A DNA stretch of 35,670 nucleotides from Chlamydiota bacterium. Lineage in GTDB: Bacteria > Chlamydiota > Chlamydiia > Chlamydiales > Criblamydiaceae. This document shows positions 1-8,161 of this stretch, piece after piece (position 1 is the first letter of the stretch; every line of letters begins with the position of its first letter). The notes below the pieces were generated by a model. That model saw nothing but the letters and a program-made list of their open reading frames with translations, was not told where the DNA came from and made no database searches. The stretch covers positions 1 through 35,670 of the forward strand of contig JABDBB010000008.1 in assembly GCA_013288845.1 (NCBI GenBank), given 5' to 3'. The position numbers and the translations under genes are program-made.

Positions 1-2
1 TT

Positions 3-200
3 GAACTATCCGAATTTGAAACTGTATTCGGAGAAGAGTTGCCTTATACGGGGAGTGCCCTTACTATCGGCGGATGGTTGATGGAGAAATTAGGAGAGGT
101 TCCTAAAACCGGGACTAAATATGAAACCGATAAGTTCTTTTTTCATGTTTTGACAGCAAATCCTAATCGTGTAAGAAGAGTATACATTCGAAAAAAATGA
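3..200 (+). CDS. HlyC/CorC-family protein, C-terminal end only (5' truncated by window)
   Basis: The first in-frame codons run open from the window edge to a TGA at 198-200, giving 65 residues. The reading contains TIGGWLMEKLGEVPKTGT and ends in HVLTANPNRVRRVYIRKK, the layout of the CorC_HlyC transporter-associated domain that closes CNNM/CBS (hemolysin C, CorC, TlyC) proteins. It lies 14 bp before a second gene of the same superfamily, which suggests a tandem pair made from one transcript. Chlamydiae are known to carry such adjacent pairs. The N-terminal membrane part and CBS domains lie outside the window. The function is probably divalent-cation transport or homeostasis at the inner membrane; the family name hemolysin is historical. 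Confidence 0.8.
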   Translation, partial: ELSEFETVFGEELPYTGSALTIGGWLMEKLGEVPKTGTKYETDKFFFHVLTANPNRVRRVYIRKK

Positions 201-214
201 ATCATGAGTGATCG

Positions 215-1450
215 ATGGCCTATTGGTGGTTAACAGCAAATATTATTTCTATCATTATTCTCGCATTTTATTCCATGCTTGAAATGGCGATTGTATCGTT
301 TAATAAGGTACGTTTACAATATTATATAAGTAAAGGATCGGAAAAAGCCAAACGCATTAATTATTTATTGCATAATCCTTCAAGACTTTTCGGAACTACG
401 CTGATAGGAGTCAATGTCGCTACAGTAGTCGGATCTGAATGTGCCCGGGAATTTCACAGCGCTATAGGAATTGACCCCAATTTGGCCCCTTTGACACAGG
501 TATTTTTTGTTATTGTGTTCGGAGAGTTGGCTCCGATGTTTGCTGCCCGGCATTATCCCGAGCACGTCTCTATGTTGGGAATCACCCTTATTTATTATTC
601 CTCTCGCGTGATGGCCCCTCTCATTTGGATTTTCGGGAAAATTTCGGAGCTCACCATAAAAATTCTGGGAAAAAGCAATGAGACCTCCGGTATTTTTCTG
701 AGTCGTGAAGAGTTAATAAAAGTGGTAGAGGATGTAAATGAAGAGTTTCCTCATGAAGTGCATTCGGAAGAACTTACTATTATCACCTCCAATATTTTTC
801 ATTTGAAGGAAAAAGTAATAGAAGAGGTGATGATCCGATTATCCGCTATTCATATGTTGCCGTCGGATGCTACGGTAATTCAAATGAAAAATCTGTTGCT
901 CAAAACCGGCGTGGATTTCGTTCCCATCTATCACCGACAGCCCGGAAATATCATTGCGGTGGCACGTCCCCGTGATCTCTTACGATTCAGAGAAACCGCA
1001 AGGATTCGCGATTGCGTCAAACATCCTTGGTATATTACCACTTCAGGAACGTTGGGAGATGTTTTACAGCAATTCAGAAATAACAAAGAAAATATAGCTG
1101 TTGTTCTGAACAGAGAAGGGGCAGCCATAGGAATCATCACCATAGACTCATTAATAGAAGAGGTATTCGGGAAGACCGTTCCCGGTGAGCCTGAAAAAAG
1201 CGGAGTAAAATCTCTTGTGTTAAAGGATTATACACTGGACGGAGACATGCGCGTTTCGGAGTTCAATAAAGAATACGGATTTTTGTCTGCCGGCGATGAG
1301 AATGTTACGTTATCCGATCTGATCATCAATATTATGGGGCACGCTCCGGGGAAGGGGGATCAGATTGTAATAGGTGATTTTGAGATGACCATCAAAGAAG
1401 CAACATTGAGCACTATAAAAACAGTGAAGATCACCGGAAGAATCAATTGA
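215..1450 (+). CDS. CNNM/CBS/CorC_HlyC domain membrane protein (hemolysin-like, TlyC family)
   Basis: The 411-residue protein starts with a hydrophobic helix (IISIIILAFYSMLEMAIVSF) followed by the small-residue and hydrophobic segments typical of the CNNM (DUF21) membrane domain over roughly residues 1-160. A linker with SREELIKVVEDV leads into a pair of CBS-like repeats (about 195-315, including VMIRLSAIHMLPSDATV and IAVVLNREGAAIGIITIDSL), then a CorC_HlyC domain to the end. The EEVFG string after the CBS pair is the usual junction. The family is implicated in Mg2+/Co2+ efflux or homeostasis; the precise substrate is not predictable. It follows the truncated relative by 14 bp. Its last 8 bases overlap the end of menA on the other strand, so the two converging transcripts have no room for a separate terminator. 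An upstream ATG at 204 is out of frame. Confidence 0.85.
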   Translation: MAYWWLTANIISIIILAFYSMLEMAIVSFNKVRLQYYISKGSEKAKRINYLLHNPSRLFGTTLIGVNVATVVGSECAREFHSAIGIDPNLAPLTQVFFVIVFGELAPMFAARHYPEHVSMLGITLIYYSSRVMAPLIWIFGKISELTIKILGKSNETSGIFLSREELIKVVEDVNEEFPHEVHSEELTIITSNIFHLKEKVIEEVMIRLSAIHMLPSDATVIQMKNLLLKTGVDFVPIYHRQPGNIIAVARPRDLLRFRETARIRDCVKHPWYITTSGTLGDVLQQFRNNKENIAVVLNREGAAIGIITIDSLIEEVFGKTVPGEPEKSGVKSLVLKDYTLDGDMRVSEFNKEYGFLSAGDENVTLSDLIINIMGHAPGKGDQIVIGDFEMTIKEATLSTIKTVKITGRIN

Positions 1451-2345
1451 TGAGAAGTGCTAAAGAAAGAAGTAATGCAAAAGAAAAATGGAGAAAAGCA
1501 CCTTTAGCCAAAAATGTGTTATAGATCGGGCCTATCGGAGTGTTTCTGATGGTTTTTTCAAATCGGTAAGTCGGAAATAAAATAACACAAGGCAATATAG
1601 CTGCAACCGGCTGACCTATCAATAACCAAAAAACCCCCATAAAAAAGGGTGCGTAGAGTAAAAAAGCAATTTCATTTTTTGCAAAATTCTCTCCGAAACG
1701 TACAGCTAATGTATTTTTTCCGACCTTTGCATCTCCTATACGATCGCGTATATTGTTGATGGCAATCATAACGGTACAGTGCAGTCCGATTTGTATTCCT
1801 GCAAGACAGGACAATAGAGAAAAGCCGGCGGTGAGAATATAGTAAAAAACAGAGGTAGCTATTATTCCGAAAAAGAGAAGGACAAACACTTCACCTAATC
1901 CTTTATAACCCAAAGGAAACGGACCGGCAGTATACATATAGCCGGCAAGAATGGAAACTGCCAAAGTGCCGGCAACAATCACTCCTCCTTTTACTATTAA
2001 AGGAACGGCAAACAAGACCGACAGACCAAAAAAGAGGGCGGCAGCAAAAAGAACCTGATTGAAAGTCAGAATCCCTTTTTGCGTAATTCTTTCCGGACCG
2101 ATCCTTTTTTCCGTATCGGCCCCTTTTTTAAAATCGAAAGCATCGTTAGTCAGATTGGTTCCGATCTGAATACAAAAAGAACTGAGAAGAGCATAAACAG
2201 AAAGGATCCAATCGACATCGAATCCTTGATTCATTGCCAAAAAAGAGGCGACCGATACAGGAGCAACCGCTGCCGTCAATGTTTTGGGCCGTGCTGCATT
2301 GAGTAAGGACCGCCAATCTCTTCTAAGAATTGTTTGTGTAAGCAT
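1443..2345 (-). CDS. menA: 1,4-dihydroxy-2-naphthoate polyprenyltransferase
   Basis: MenA joins a polyprenyl diphosphate to 1,4-dihydroxy-2-naphthoate in the inner membrane to give demethylmenaquinone. The 300-residue protein is rich in hydrophobic helices and carries the two Asp-rich prenyl-diphosphate/Mg2+ motifs of the UbiA superfamily: NDAFDFKKGADTEKR near residue 70 and NNIRDRIGDAKVGKNTLAVR near residue 200. The opening LLNAARPKTLTAAVAPVSV is characteristic of MenA rather than UbiA. It is the last gene of the men operon, 11 bp after menB. Its 3' end overlaps the convergent CNNM gene by 8 bp. Length is normal for the family. Confidence 0.95.
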   Translation of the reverse strand: MLTQTILRRDWRSLLNAARPKTLTAAVAPVSVASFLAMNQGFDVDWILSVYALLSSFCIQIGTNLTNDAFDFKKGADTEKRIGPERITQKGILTFNQVLFAAALFFGLSVLFAVPLIVKGGVIVAGTLAVSILAGYMYTAGPFPLGYKGLGEVFVLLFFGIIATSVFYYILTAGFSLLSCLAGIQIGLHCTVMIAINNIRDRIGDAKVGKNTLAVRFGENFAKNEIAFLLYAPFFMGVFWLLIGQPVAAILPCVILFPTYRFEKTIRNTPIGPIYNTFLAKGAFLHFSFALLLSLALLIN

Positions 2346-2356
2346 CTATTTCTCTG

Positions 2357-3187
2357 TTATGGCAATCTTGGAAATTTAGAAAAATCAGGAGGGCGTTTTT
2401 CTACAAAAGCCTCTCTTCCTTCCTGAGCTTCTGCACTCATATAATATAGAAGAGTGGCATTGCCGGCTAATTCCTGCAATCCTGCCTGACCGTCGCAATC
2501 GGCATTGAGAGCTGATTTCAAACATCGCAAAGCCATGGGAGAGTGTGCCAGCATCTCACGGCACCATTTCAAAGTTTCCGATTCTAATTCACAAAGAGGA
2601 ACGACGTGATTGACAAGTCCCATTTGTAATGCTTCTTCAGCATTGTATTGTCTGCAGAGAAACCAAATTTCCCTGGCTTTTTTCTGTCCGACAATCCGCG
2701 CCAGGTAACTGCTTCCGAATCCGCCATCAAAAGAACCGACACGAGGGCCGACCTGACCGAATATAGCATTATCCGCAGCGATAGTCAGATCACACACGAC
2801 ATGCAATACATGTCCCCCTCCGATAGCATATCCTGCAACCATCGCCACTACAGGTTTCGGCAATGAGCGAATTTGCTTTTGAAGATCTAAAACGTTGAGG
2901 CGGGGAACTCCGGTTTCATCGACATATCCCTCGTTTCCTCTGATTTTTTGGTCTCCGCCCGAACAGAAAGCCATATCGCCCTCTCCGGTAAGGATTACCG
3001 CTGCAACTGTAGGGTCATTTCTACAGAGATCAAAAGCTTCCTGCATTTCTGACACAGTTTCCGGTCTGAAGGCATTTCGTACTTCCGGACGATTGATCGT
3101 GATTTTTGCAATTCCGTCTTCTGTTTTTTCAAATTTTATATCAGTATATAATTTAACGGTATTCCAGAGAGTCGTTTCAGTAAGCAT
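2357..3187 (-). CDS. menB: 1,4-dihydroxy-2-naphthoyl-CoA synthase
   Basis: MenB is a crotonase-fold enzyme that performs the Dieckmann-type ring closure of o-succinylbenzoyl-CoA to 1,4-dihydroxy-2-naphthoyl-CoA. The 276-residue sequence has the MenB signatures: [11 protein letters not shown] with the extended loop, the oxyanion-hole stretch [20 protein letters not shown], and [20 protein letters not shown], followed by [11 protein letters not shown]. The C-terminal [19 protein letters not shown] is also typical. A GGAGATG stretch just before the ATG acts as ribosome binding site. The gene sits between menH (43 bp upstream) and menA (11 bp downstream). Its substrate needs a CoA ligase (MenE), which is not encoded in this operon. 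Confidence 0.97.
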   Translation of the reverse strand: MLTETTLWNTVKLYTDIKFEKTEDGIAKITINRPEVRNAFRPETVSEMQEAFDLCRNDPTVAAVILTGEGDMAFCSGGDQKIRGNEGYVDETGVPRLNVLDLQKQIRSLPKPVVAMVAGYAIGGGHVLHVVCDLTIAADNAIFGQVGPRVGSFDGGFGSSYLARIVGQKKAREIWFLCRQYNAEEALQMGLVNHVVPLCELESETLKWCREMLAHSPMALRCLKSALNADCDGQAGLQELAGNATLLYYMSAEAQEGREAFVEKRPPDFSKFPRLP

Positions 3188-3230
3188 TTCATCTCCATAT
3201 TTTGGTTTTTTACAAATTTATCTTATCATT

Positions 3231-3962
3231 CTATTGTTTGACAATAAAATTGTAGTTTTCCGAATTCAAGAGGATAAACTCCCCTATTTTTTCCTGTAAA
3301 GTCTCCGGATTTGTAAGATGCAGTCGATGTCCTGCATTCGGAATAACGACTATCGAAGAATCCGGATGTTTCAATCGAAGATTTTTCGCCAAAGAGACAT
3401 ATTTTGTATCGCGCTCACCGACCACCCAAAGAATGGGAATGTCGAGTTCTTCTATTTTTTCTTTTAGGAATTCCTGTTTGCCTATAGAAAAGCAACGCAT
3501 TGCATCGGACAAAGCTTTTCGCGAGTAGTCCTTTTCGAGTCTGATAACATCTTTTTTATCGTATTGAAAAATGGGCTGTCCGTTCCACCTTTCAAGCAGT
3601 GAATCCCAGGACTCACTAAGGAATGCGTTTGACCAATTTATATCGTGCTGATAGCGTCGTTCTCGTTCTTCCGGATCCTCGACTCCATAACTCGCTGAAA
3701 TAATGATTGCCGCATTATATAAATCCGGATGATTGATGAGCGCATGCAGAGCCAAGCGCCCTCCCATGGAATATCCCATGAGAATAGACTTTTCCCCGGC
3801 AGATTTTACTTGCCGTTCTACTTTTTTGTTAAATGACTCCGACCAATTTTGCAAAGATATGATCTCATCTTCAAAAATATTCGGGACCACCGGTTTCTCG
3901 TGAGAAATTCCGGTCCAATCTATAGGATGTCCCAAAAATCCGTGTAAACAAAATAAAGTCAT
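3231..3962 (-). CDS. menH: 2-succinyl-6-hydroxy-2,4-cyclohexadiene-1-carboxylate synthase
   Basis: This is an alpha/beta-hydrolase-fold protein of 243 residues. MenH eliminates pyruvate from SEPHCHC to give SHCHC in menaquinone synthesis. The catalytic triad is visible: nucleophile Ser65 in GYSMGG, Asp185 in VVGERDTKY, and His212 in NAGHRLHL. The N-terminal HGFLGHPIDW contributes the oxyanion hole. MenH is easily confused with other small hydrolases, but placement 7 bp after menD and before menB settles the assignment. The start has no strong Shine-Dalgarno sequence and may depend on translation of menD. Confidence 0.93.
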   Translation of the reverse strand: MTLFCLHGFLGHPIDWTGISHEKPVVPNIFEDEIISLQNWSESFNKKVERQVKSAGEKSILMGYSMGGRLALHALINHPDLYNAAIIISASYGVEDPEERERRYQHDINWSNAFLSESWDSLLERWNGQPIFQYDKKDVIRLEKDYSRKALSDAMRCFSIGKQEFLKEKIEELDIPILWVVGERDTKYVSLAKNLRLKHPDSSIVVIPNAGHRLHLTNPETLQEKIGEFILLNSENYNFIVKQ

Positions 3963-3969
3963 CTTACAG

Positions 3970-5571
3970 TCATAGCTTTTTTAATTTCTCCTTAAACCGG
4001 TAGGAAGCATCATCGTCAGGCACACATTCGATAAGGCGAGGCCGGGAATATTCCGGAAATCCATCAAAATCCCCTTCTATTTTCACATAATCCAATTTCC
4101 AAAGACCTGCAAAATGTTCGAAAGAAAAATTGTGTTTATTTTGTATTTGCGGATTAGAAAAGAGCCCTGAGAAGATTTTACCCCCTCCGTTATTCATCAC
4201 AATGATATTGATGTTGATGTTTTCCATTTGGTGAATAATCCAAGGTCCTGCAAGATCATAAAGAGCGGTTAAATCCCCTATCAAAGCCCAATTGCTTGCC
4301 TTCGGATCACACACTCCCAAAAATGTAGAGATCTGTCCGTCAATGCCGTTTAAACCTCTGGAGCCAAATATTTTTATATTCTTTTCTTTATATGTCGCAT
4401 ACATGTCCCAATGGCGTATAGAAAGGCTGTTTCCTAAAAACACATGTGAATTTCCCGGTATGATTTCGGATATTTTTCGGACCATGCTCTGTTCGGCATT
4501 CAGCTCCTCTGCAATAAGGTCTGATATTTTTTTTGCATATTCCCTATCCGACTGCATGAAAGAACTGAAATCCGTTTTTATTTTTAGTGTATTTACAGGG
4601 CAATCTGAAAGGTATTTTTGGAGATCTATAGATTCGATAGTTTGTCCGCTCAATCCTGAAAAAGGTAGCGGACTCAAGGAAAGAACCGGAATATTTTTTG
4701 TTTCGAGGTCTCTCCACAATCGCAAAGTGGGGACTCCCCCTATGCGTATAATGCCGTCGATAGAAGTGTGAAATTTATCGCAAGAGGTCAGACAAAAAGA
4801 TTCGCACAGCGACTTTGCAGATTCTCTGATTCCTGAAATTGCTTCACAGTAAAAGGGGATCTTAAGGTCTGATAAAAATTCCATAACAGACGAACGTGTT
4901 TTTTCCTCCAAAGTACTTACTATAACAATCGGATGCTTACAGGAATTCATGAATGTATAAAAGTCTGTATAATCATATTCAGCCTCGGAAGACTTTGTCG
5001 AAAGTATTTCGTTGGGCTCCGGAAGTTCGGGGAATTCTTCAAAGCAATACTTGTATGATTCTTCCATACAGGCGTTCAAATGAATCGAAGATTTTCTGTC
5101 CCAATTAGGGAGGCGACACACATCCGGAAATTCAAGATCGAGAAAATAGGGAGCATATACTCCAAAAATATTTTGTTGTTCCGCTGTTTGCGGAGCACCT
5201 GATCCTCTAAAACGGCGTGGCCTGTCTGCTGTAATAAAGATAACGGGAATTCCTGAATAATAAGCCTCCATAGCAGCAGGAAGCAACTCCCCCACAGCAG
5301 TGCCCGACGTCGTGATCACCGCAATCGGACATCCGGTCAGTTTACCCCTTCCCAAAGCAAAAAAAGCTGCTGAACGCTCTTCGTAAAAGAAAAAAGATCG
5401 AATATTTTTATCGGATGTGTTGAGACATTCGATAAAAGAGGTATTTCTTCCGCCCGGACATACACAATATTCTTTGACTCCCAGTTGCAGACAAAAGGAG
5501 ATGATTTCGTAAGCCAATCGACTGTTTTCTTTTTCCGGATGCAATGTTGTCTTTTTTTCAATTTGCTGCAT
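3970..5571 (-). CDS. menD: 2-succinyl-5-enolpyruvyl-6-hydroxy-3-cyclohexene-1-carboxylate synthase
   Basis: MenD is a thiamine-diphosphate enzyme that condenses isochorismate with 2-oxoglutarate. I choose the ATG at 5571 (533 residues): the frame stays open to an ATG at 5673, but those 34 codons lie inside menC and do not look like MenD. An AGAGGG sequence precedes 5571, and the resulting 14-bp overlap with menC fits translational coupling. Motifs in order: CPGGRNTSF (usually PGSRS), the cofactor-activating glutamate in FFYEERSAAF near residue 65, TSGTAVGELLPAAMEA, FITADRPRRFRGSGAPQT, and the ThDP/Mg2+ motif GDLTALYD ending in MNNGGGKIF. The CPGGRN variant is slightly unusual. Confidence 0.95.
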   Translation of the reverse strand: MQQIEKKTTLHPEKENSRLAYEIISFCLQLGVKEYCVCPGGRNTSFIECLNTSDKNIRSFFFYEERSAAFFALGRGKLTGCPIAVITTSGTAVGELLPAAMEAYYSGIPVIFITADRPRRFRGSGAPQTAEQQNIFGVYAPYFLDLEFPDVCRLPNWDRKSSIHLNACMEESYKYCFEEFPELPEPNEILSTKSSEAEYDYTDFYTFMNSCKHPIVIVSTLEEKTRSSVMEFLSDLKIPFYCEAISGIRESAKSLCESFCLTSCDKFHTSIDGIIRIGGVPTLRLWRDLETKNIPVLSLSPLPFSGLSGQTIESIDLQKYLSDCPVNTLKIKTDFSSFMQSDREYAKKISDLIAEELNAEQSMVRKISEIIPGNSHVFLGNSLSIRHWDMYATYKEKNIKIFGSRGLNGIDGQISTFLGVCDPKASNWALIGDLTALYDLAGPWIIHQMENININIIVMNNGGGKIFSGLFSNPQIQNKHNFSFEHFAGLWKLDYVKIEGDFDGFPEYSRPRLIECVPDDDASYRFKEKLKKL

Positions 5572-6460
5572 GATCCCTCTTAAAATAGTGGCGAGTTCCT
5601 GTTCCCACAGGAGAAGAAAGTGATAATCGATGTGCCATGGAATCGATATTCGCAAGCCCCACATCACTTTCAAAAGCGGAGCTTAGCACAATAGAAACTC
5701 CTCTTTTAACGGCCCGCCGGTGTAACGGAATGCAATGAAGCATTCCTCCTTGAACAGTAGGTTTATAAATGAGAGCTTTCAATGTAGGGAATGACTCTAC
5801 CTGCTGCAAGGAAAGATCTCCGGGAAAAGACTCGTCAACTGCAAGAGGATGGGGAAAGGCCGCTAAATCATGAGGATTTAGAAAAGGTTCTTCTACGTAA
5901 TCAAATGTGTCTAAAGGGAACTCTGAAAAAAATCGAAGAGAATCTTCTGTATTCCAAGCACGATTTACATCGATACGCAATCGAAAAACATCCTTCAATC
6001 GGACAATGACTTCACGAGTTTCTTTAAAATCGAGATTGCTGACCTTTAGTTTTGCAGATGTATACCCCTCCTTTTTTCTCTGTTCTGCATGTAAAAGAAT
6101 TTGGGAAGGAGTTCCTGTAAAAAGAGCACTTGTCCGAACACTATAACCGGAAAGCGGCATCAATATCGAAAGGAGTGCCGACTCCATTCCGAAGGAGCAG
6201 GAAGGAAGCAAAGCTAATTTATGTAGTTCATCGAAACAAGTATGGGGAGTCCAATCAATACCTAAAATTTCCTCTTCTCTTTCGCGCAGTTCTCCCAAAG
6301 ACTCCTCTAACGACTCTTTACTCCAATTCGGAAGTGGTGCCACCTCTCCCCAACCGTTCTTTCCGGCCTCGCCGGTAACATAAAGCAATACTCCCGAGCG
6401 GATAAGTCCGGTCGTGAAAGGGATTTCATAGGGATAATAAGAAAGTTTTTCTATTTTCAT
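5558..6460 (-). CDS. menC: o-succinylbenzoate synthase
   Basis: This is an enolase-superfamily enzyme of 300 residues that dehydrates SHCHC to o-succinylbenzoate. The expected catalytic set is present: KLK at 137-139, metal ligands Asp164 (RIDVNRAW), Glu190 (DYVEEPF) and Asp209 (LAVDES), and the second-barrel-half lysine Lys233 in IYKPTVQGG. The N-terminal capping domain includes WGEVAPLP. It starts 13 bp after menF and overlaps the start of menD by 14 bp. All residues needed for activity are seen, so I expect a working enzyme. Confidence 0.95.
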   Translation of the reverse strand: MKIEKLSYYPYEIPFTTGLIRSGVLLYVTGEAGKNGWGEVAPLPNWSKESLEESLGELREREEEILGIDWTPHTCFDELHKLALLPSCSFGMESALLSILMPLSGYSVRTSALFTGTPSQILLHAEQRKKEGYTSAKLKVSNLDFKETREVIVRLKDVFRLRIDVNRAWNTEDSLRFFSEFPLDTFDYVEEPFLNPHDLAAFPHPLAVDESFPGDLSLQQVESFPTLKALIYKPTVQGGMLHCIPLHRRAVKRGVSIVLSSAFESDVGLANIDSMAHRLSLSSPVGTGTRHYFKRDHAAN

Positions 6461-6473
6461 GTAATAAAGCTTT

Positions 6474-7574
6474 TTATGACAATCCCAGCATGGATTTTAT
6501 TGTAGCAAATTTTAGTATCATCTCTTTCCATTCAGTGCATAAATCACTTTCGGAAGTCACACCGCATCCGGCGGTAATTGTTGTCATGTCTTTATTCCAT
6601 TGCATGTTTCTTATGGCAACGTAACAGGCAAATTCATCTGAATTTTTCCCTATATATCCGAAAGGAGCTCCAAAACGATGTCGATCGAATTTTTTATGAA
6701 TTTCTTTAAGCCAATTCATCCCCTCTTTTTTGGGATAAGCTCCTATCGCAGCAGTAGGGTGCAATAAATCGACCAACAAATCAAAAGACAAATCATCCTT
6801 ACTCTGTAATTCAATAGGGGTAAAAAGATGGTACAATCCGGGGAATCCGCGTATTCCGGTATTGTCCGATAAAACATTTCCATAGGGAGACAAGGACTCT
6901 ACAATCCCCTCCACAACCCAATTGTGTTCTCGGCGGATTTTTTCGTCTGATAACAACACATCCTTCTCTTCTATCGAACCGGTTCCTGCACAAGCGACTG
7001 TTTCTATCCGACAGGAATTTCCCGCACTCTTTCGAAATAAAAATTCGGGAGTCCCTCCTAATATACCTTCGCCGTTATTCCAACTGCCGTAAAGAAAAAT
7101 TTTCTTTTGTTCCTGATAACTCAAAAGCTTTCGCAGGGATTTTAGTAAAATCGGAGTAGTGACTCCGACTTTCGCCTGTTTACCTGTAAACGGGACCCCT
7201 TTTACCAATTTTCCCGATTGAAAGTAGTGTTGTTTTAATTCAACAAACAGATTTTCAAAAAAAACTTTATCCGGATTACAAAACGTGATCTCCGGACCTT
7301 TCTCGGATTTTCTCTTACTTCTCAAAATATTTGTTAAGTCACAAGGGGTCATTTCGGCGGTATGAGGATGTCTGAACCAGGGATTTTTATTTTGCAAAAA
7401 GAAATCGGGAGAGAAAAAAGAAACGCTTCCGATTTCAAACGGTGCGGAAGAAAATTCTTTTTCTCCCCAACCTAACAGCAGATTTCCTGAATTTGCCGTA
7501 ATGATTGTTCCGGTTACGGAAAATTCCTCAAGAAAGTCCAAAATGTTATTCCTCAAAAGTGACAAATAACTCAT
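6474..7574 (-). CDS. menF: isochorismate synthase
   Basis: This chorismate-utilising enzyme of 366 residues commits chorismate to menaquinone. The C-terminal domain reads through the family landmarks: GKLVKGVPF (the lysine-bearing strand, about 121-129), GGTPEFLFRK, VACAGTGSI, the metal-binding EKIRREHNWVVEGI, LHPTAAIGAYPK, and APFGYIGKNSDEFACYVAIR followed by TAGCGVTSESD. The sequence PTAAIGAYPK is typical of isochorismate rather than anthranilate or aminodeoxychorismate synthases. It is the first gene of the men operon. The nearest purine-rich sequence abuts the ATG, so no good ribosome binding site is visible. It is transcribed away from ssrA, and the operon promoter must lie in 7575-7710, but I cannot place it. 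Confidence 0.94.
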   Translation of the reverse strand: MSYLSLLRNNILDFLEEFSVTGTIITANSGNLLLGWGEKEFSSAPFEIGSVSFFSPDFFLQNKNPWFRHPHTAEMTPCDLTNILRSKRKSEKGPEITFCNPDKVFFENLFVELKQHYFQSGKLVKGVPFTGKQAKVGVTTPILLKSLRKLLSYQEQKKIFLYGSWNNGEGILGGTPEFLFRKSAGNSCRIETVACAGTGSIEEKDVLLSDEKIRREHNWVVEGIVESLSPYGNVLSDNTGIRGFPGLYHLFTPIELQSKDDLSFDLLVDLLHPTAAIGAYPKKEGMNWLKEIHKKFDRHRFGAPFGYIGKNSDEFACYVAIRNMQWNKDMTTITAGCGVTSESDLCTEWKEMILKFATIKSMLGLS

Positions 7575-7657
7575 CCTGGCACAGTTTTTTTTTCATTGCA
7601 ATAGGTTAAAGACTTGGAGAATCTCTTTTTTTAAGATTTGTTAAAGAAACTCACCGT

Positions 7658-7685
7658 TTGCTTTTAATGCATTAACCGGTATAAT
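7658..7685 (+). promoter_or_regulatory. Promoter of ssrA
   Basis: A TTGCTT -35 box at 7658-7663 is followed after 16 bp by a perfect TATAAT -10 box at 7680-7685. The predicted start of transcription lies about 7 bp downstream, some 20 bp before the mature 5' end of tmRNA, which fits removal of a short leader by RNase P. This is the best sigma-70-type promoter in the window. Confidence 0.8.
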
Positions 7686-7710
7686 GAAGGTGTAAAGATA
7701 CAAGTTCTTC

Positions 7711-8116
7711 GGGGGTGTATTGGCTTCGACCGGGGAGTGAAGTATTGATTGCATGCGGAGGATATCGGTTGGCCTCCTAAAAAAACCGGTAAAACAATAA
7801 TTGTTGCAAAACAAAATAAAGCAGAAATCATTTCCCTATTTGATTGTGAAATGGTGGCTGTAGCAGCTTAATTCCTAACAGAGTTAGATTGCGCGACAAC
7901 CCGAGATTAGACCAAGGATTTCGGAATTTGTCGTAATTATCTTGGTATGGACATAGGAACCGTCGCTTCTAGGGGCCTGTTATCCGAGATAAAATGAAGC
8001 CAATCGGTCTTAGTGGTGTACACTGCATTTTGATCGATTTGTATTTCGGTGTACTAAGCATGTAGCGGTCTCTATGTAGTTTGCTCGGGACGAGAGTTCG
8101 AATCTCTCCACCTCCA
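7711..8116 (+). ncRNA. ssrA: Transfer-messenger RNA (tmRNA)
   Basis: The 5' end GGGGGTGTATTGGCTTCGAC and the 3' tRNA-like part (T arm GAGAG-TTCGAAT-CTCTC, then CACCTCC) form the tRNA-like domain; GGGGGTG pairs with CACCTCC as the acceptor stem. A is the discriminator at 8116, and the following TCA means the 3' CCA is not encoded. The tag reading frame runs from a resume GCA at 7806 to TAA at 7869-7871, giving 21 residues that start AKQNKAEIISLF and end VAVAA. EIISLF resembles chlamydial tags as I remember them, and the Ala-Ala end fits ClpXP-type recognition. Length of about 406 nt is normal. SsrA rescues stalled ribosomes together with SmpB. Confidence 0.95.
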
Positions 8117-8123
8117 TCAACTT

Positions 8124-8157
8124 AAAGGCTTCAGTTTTACGACTGAAGCCTTTTTTT
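8124..8157 (+). terminator. Rho-independent terminator of ssrA
   Basis: An 11-12 bp perfect stem (AAAGGCTTCAGT with ACTGAAGCCTTT) around a 6-nt loop is followed by a run of seven T residues that includes the last stem bases. It begins 8 bp after the tmRNA 3' end and stops just before the convergent beta-lactamase-like gene. Confidence 0.92.
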
Positions 8158-8161
8158 ATCT

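Noticed and set aside
5572-5673. 34-codon N-terminal extension of MenD
   Set aside because: It lies inside menC, has no MenD-like sequence, and the ATG at 5571 has its own AGAGGG site.
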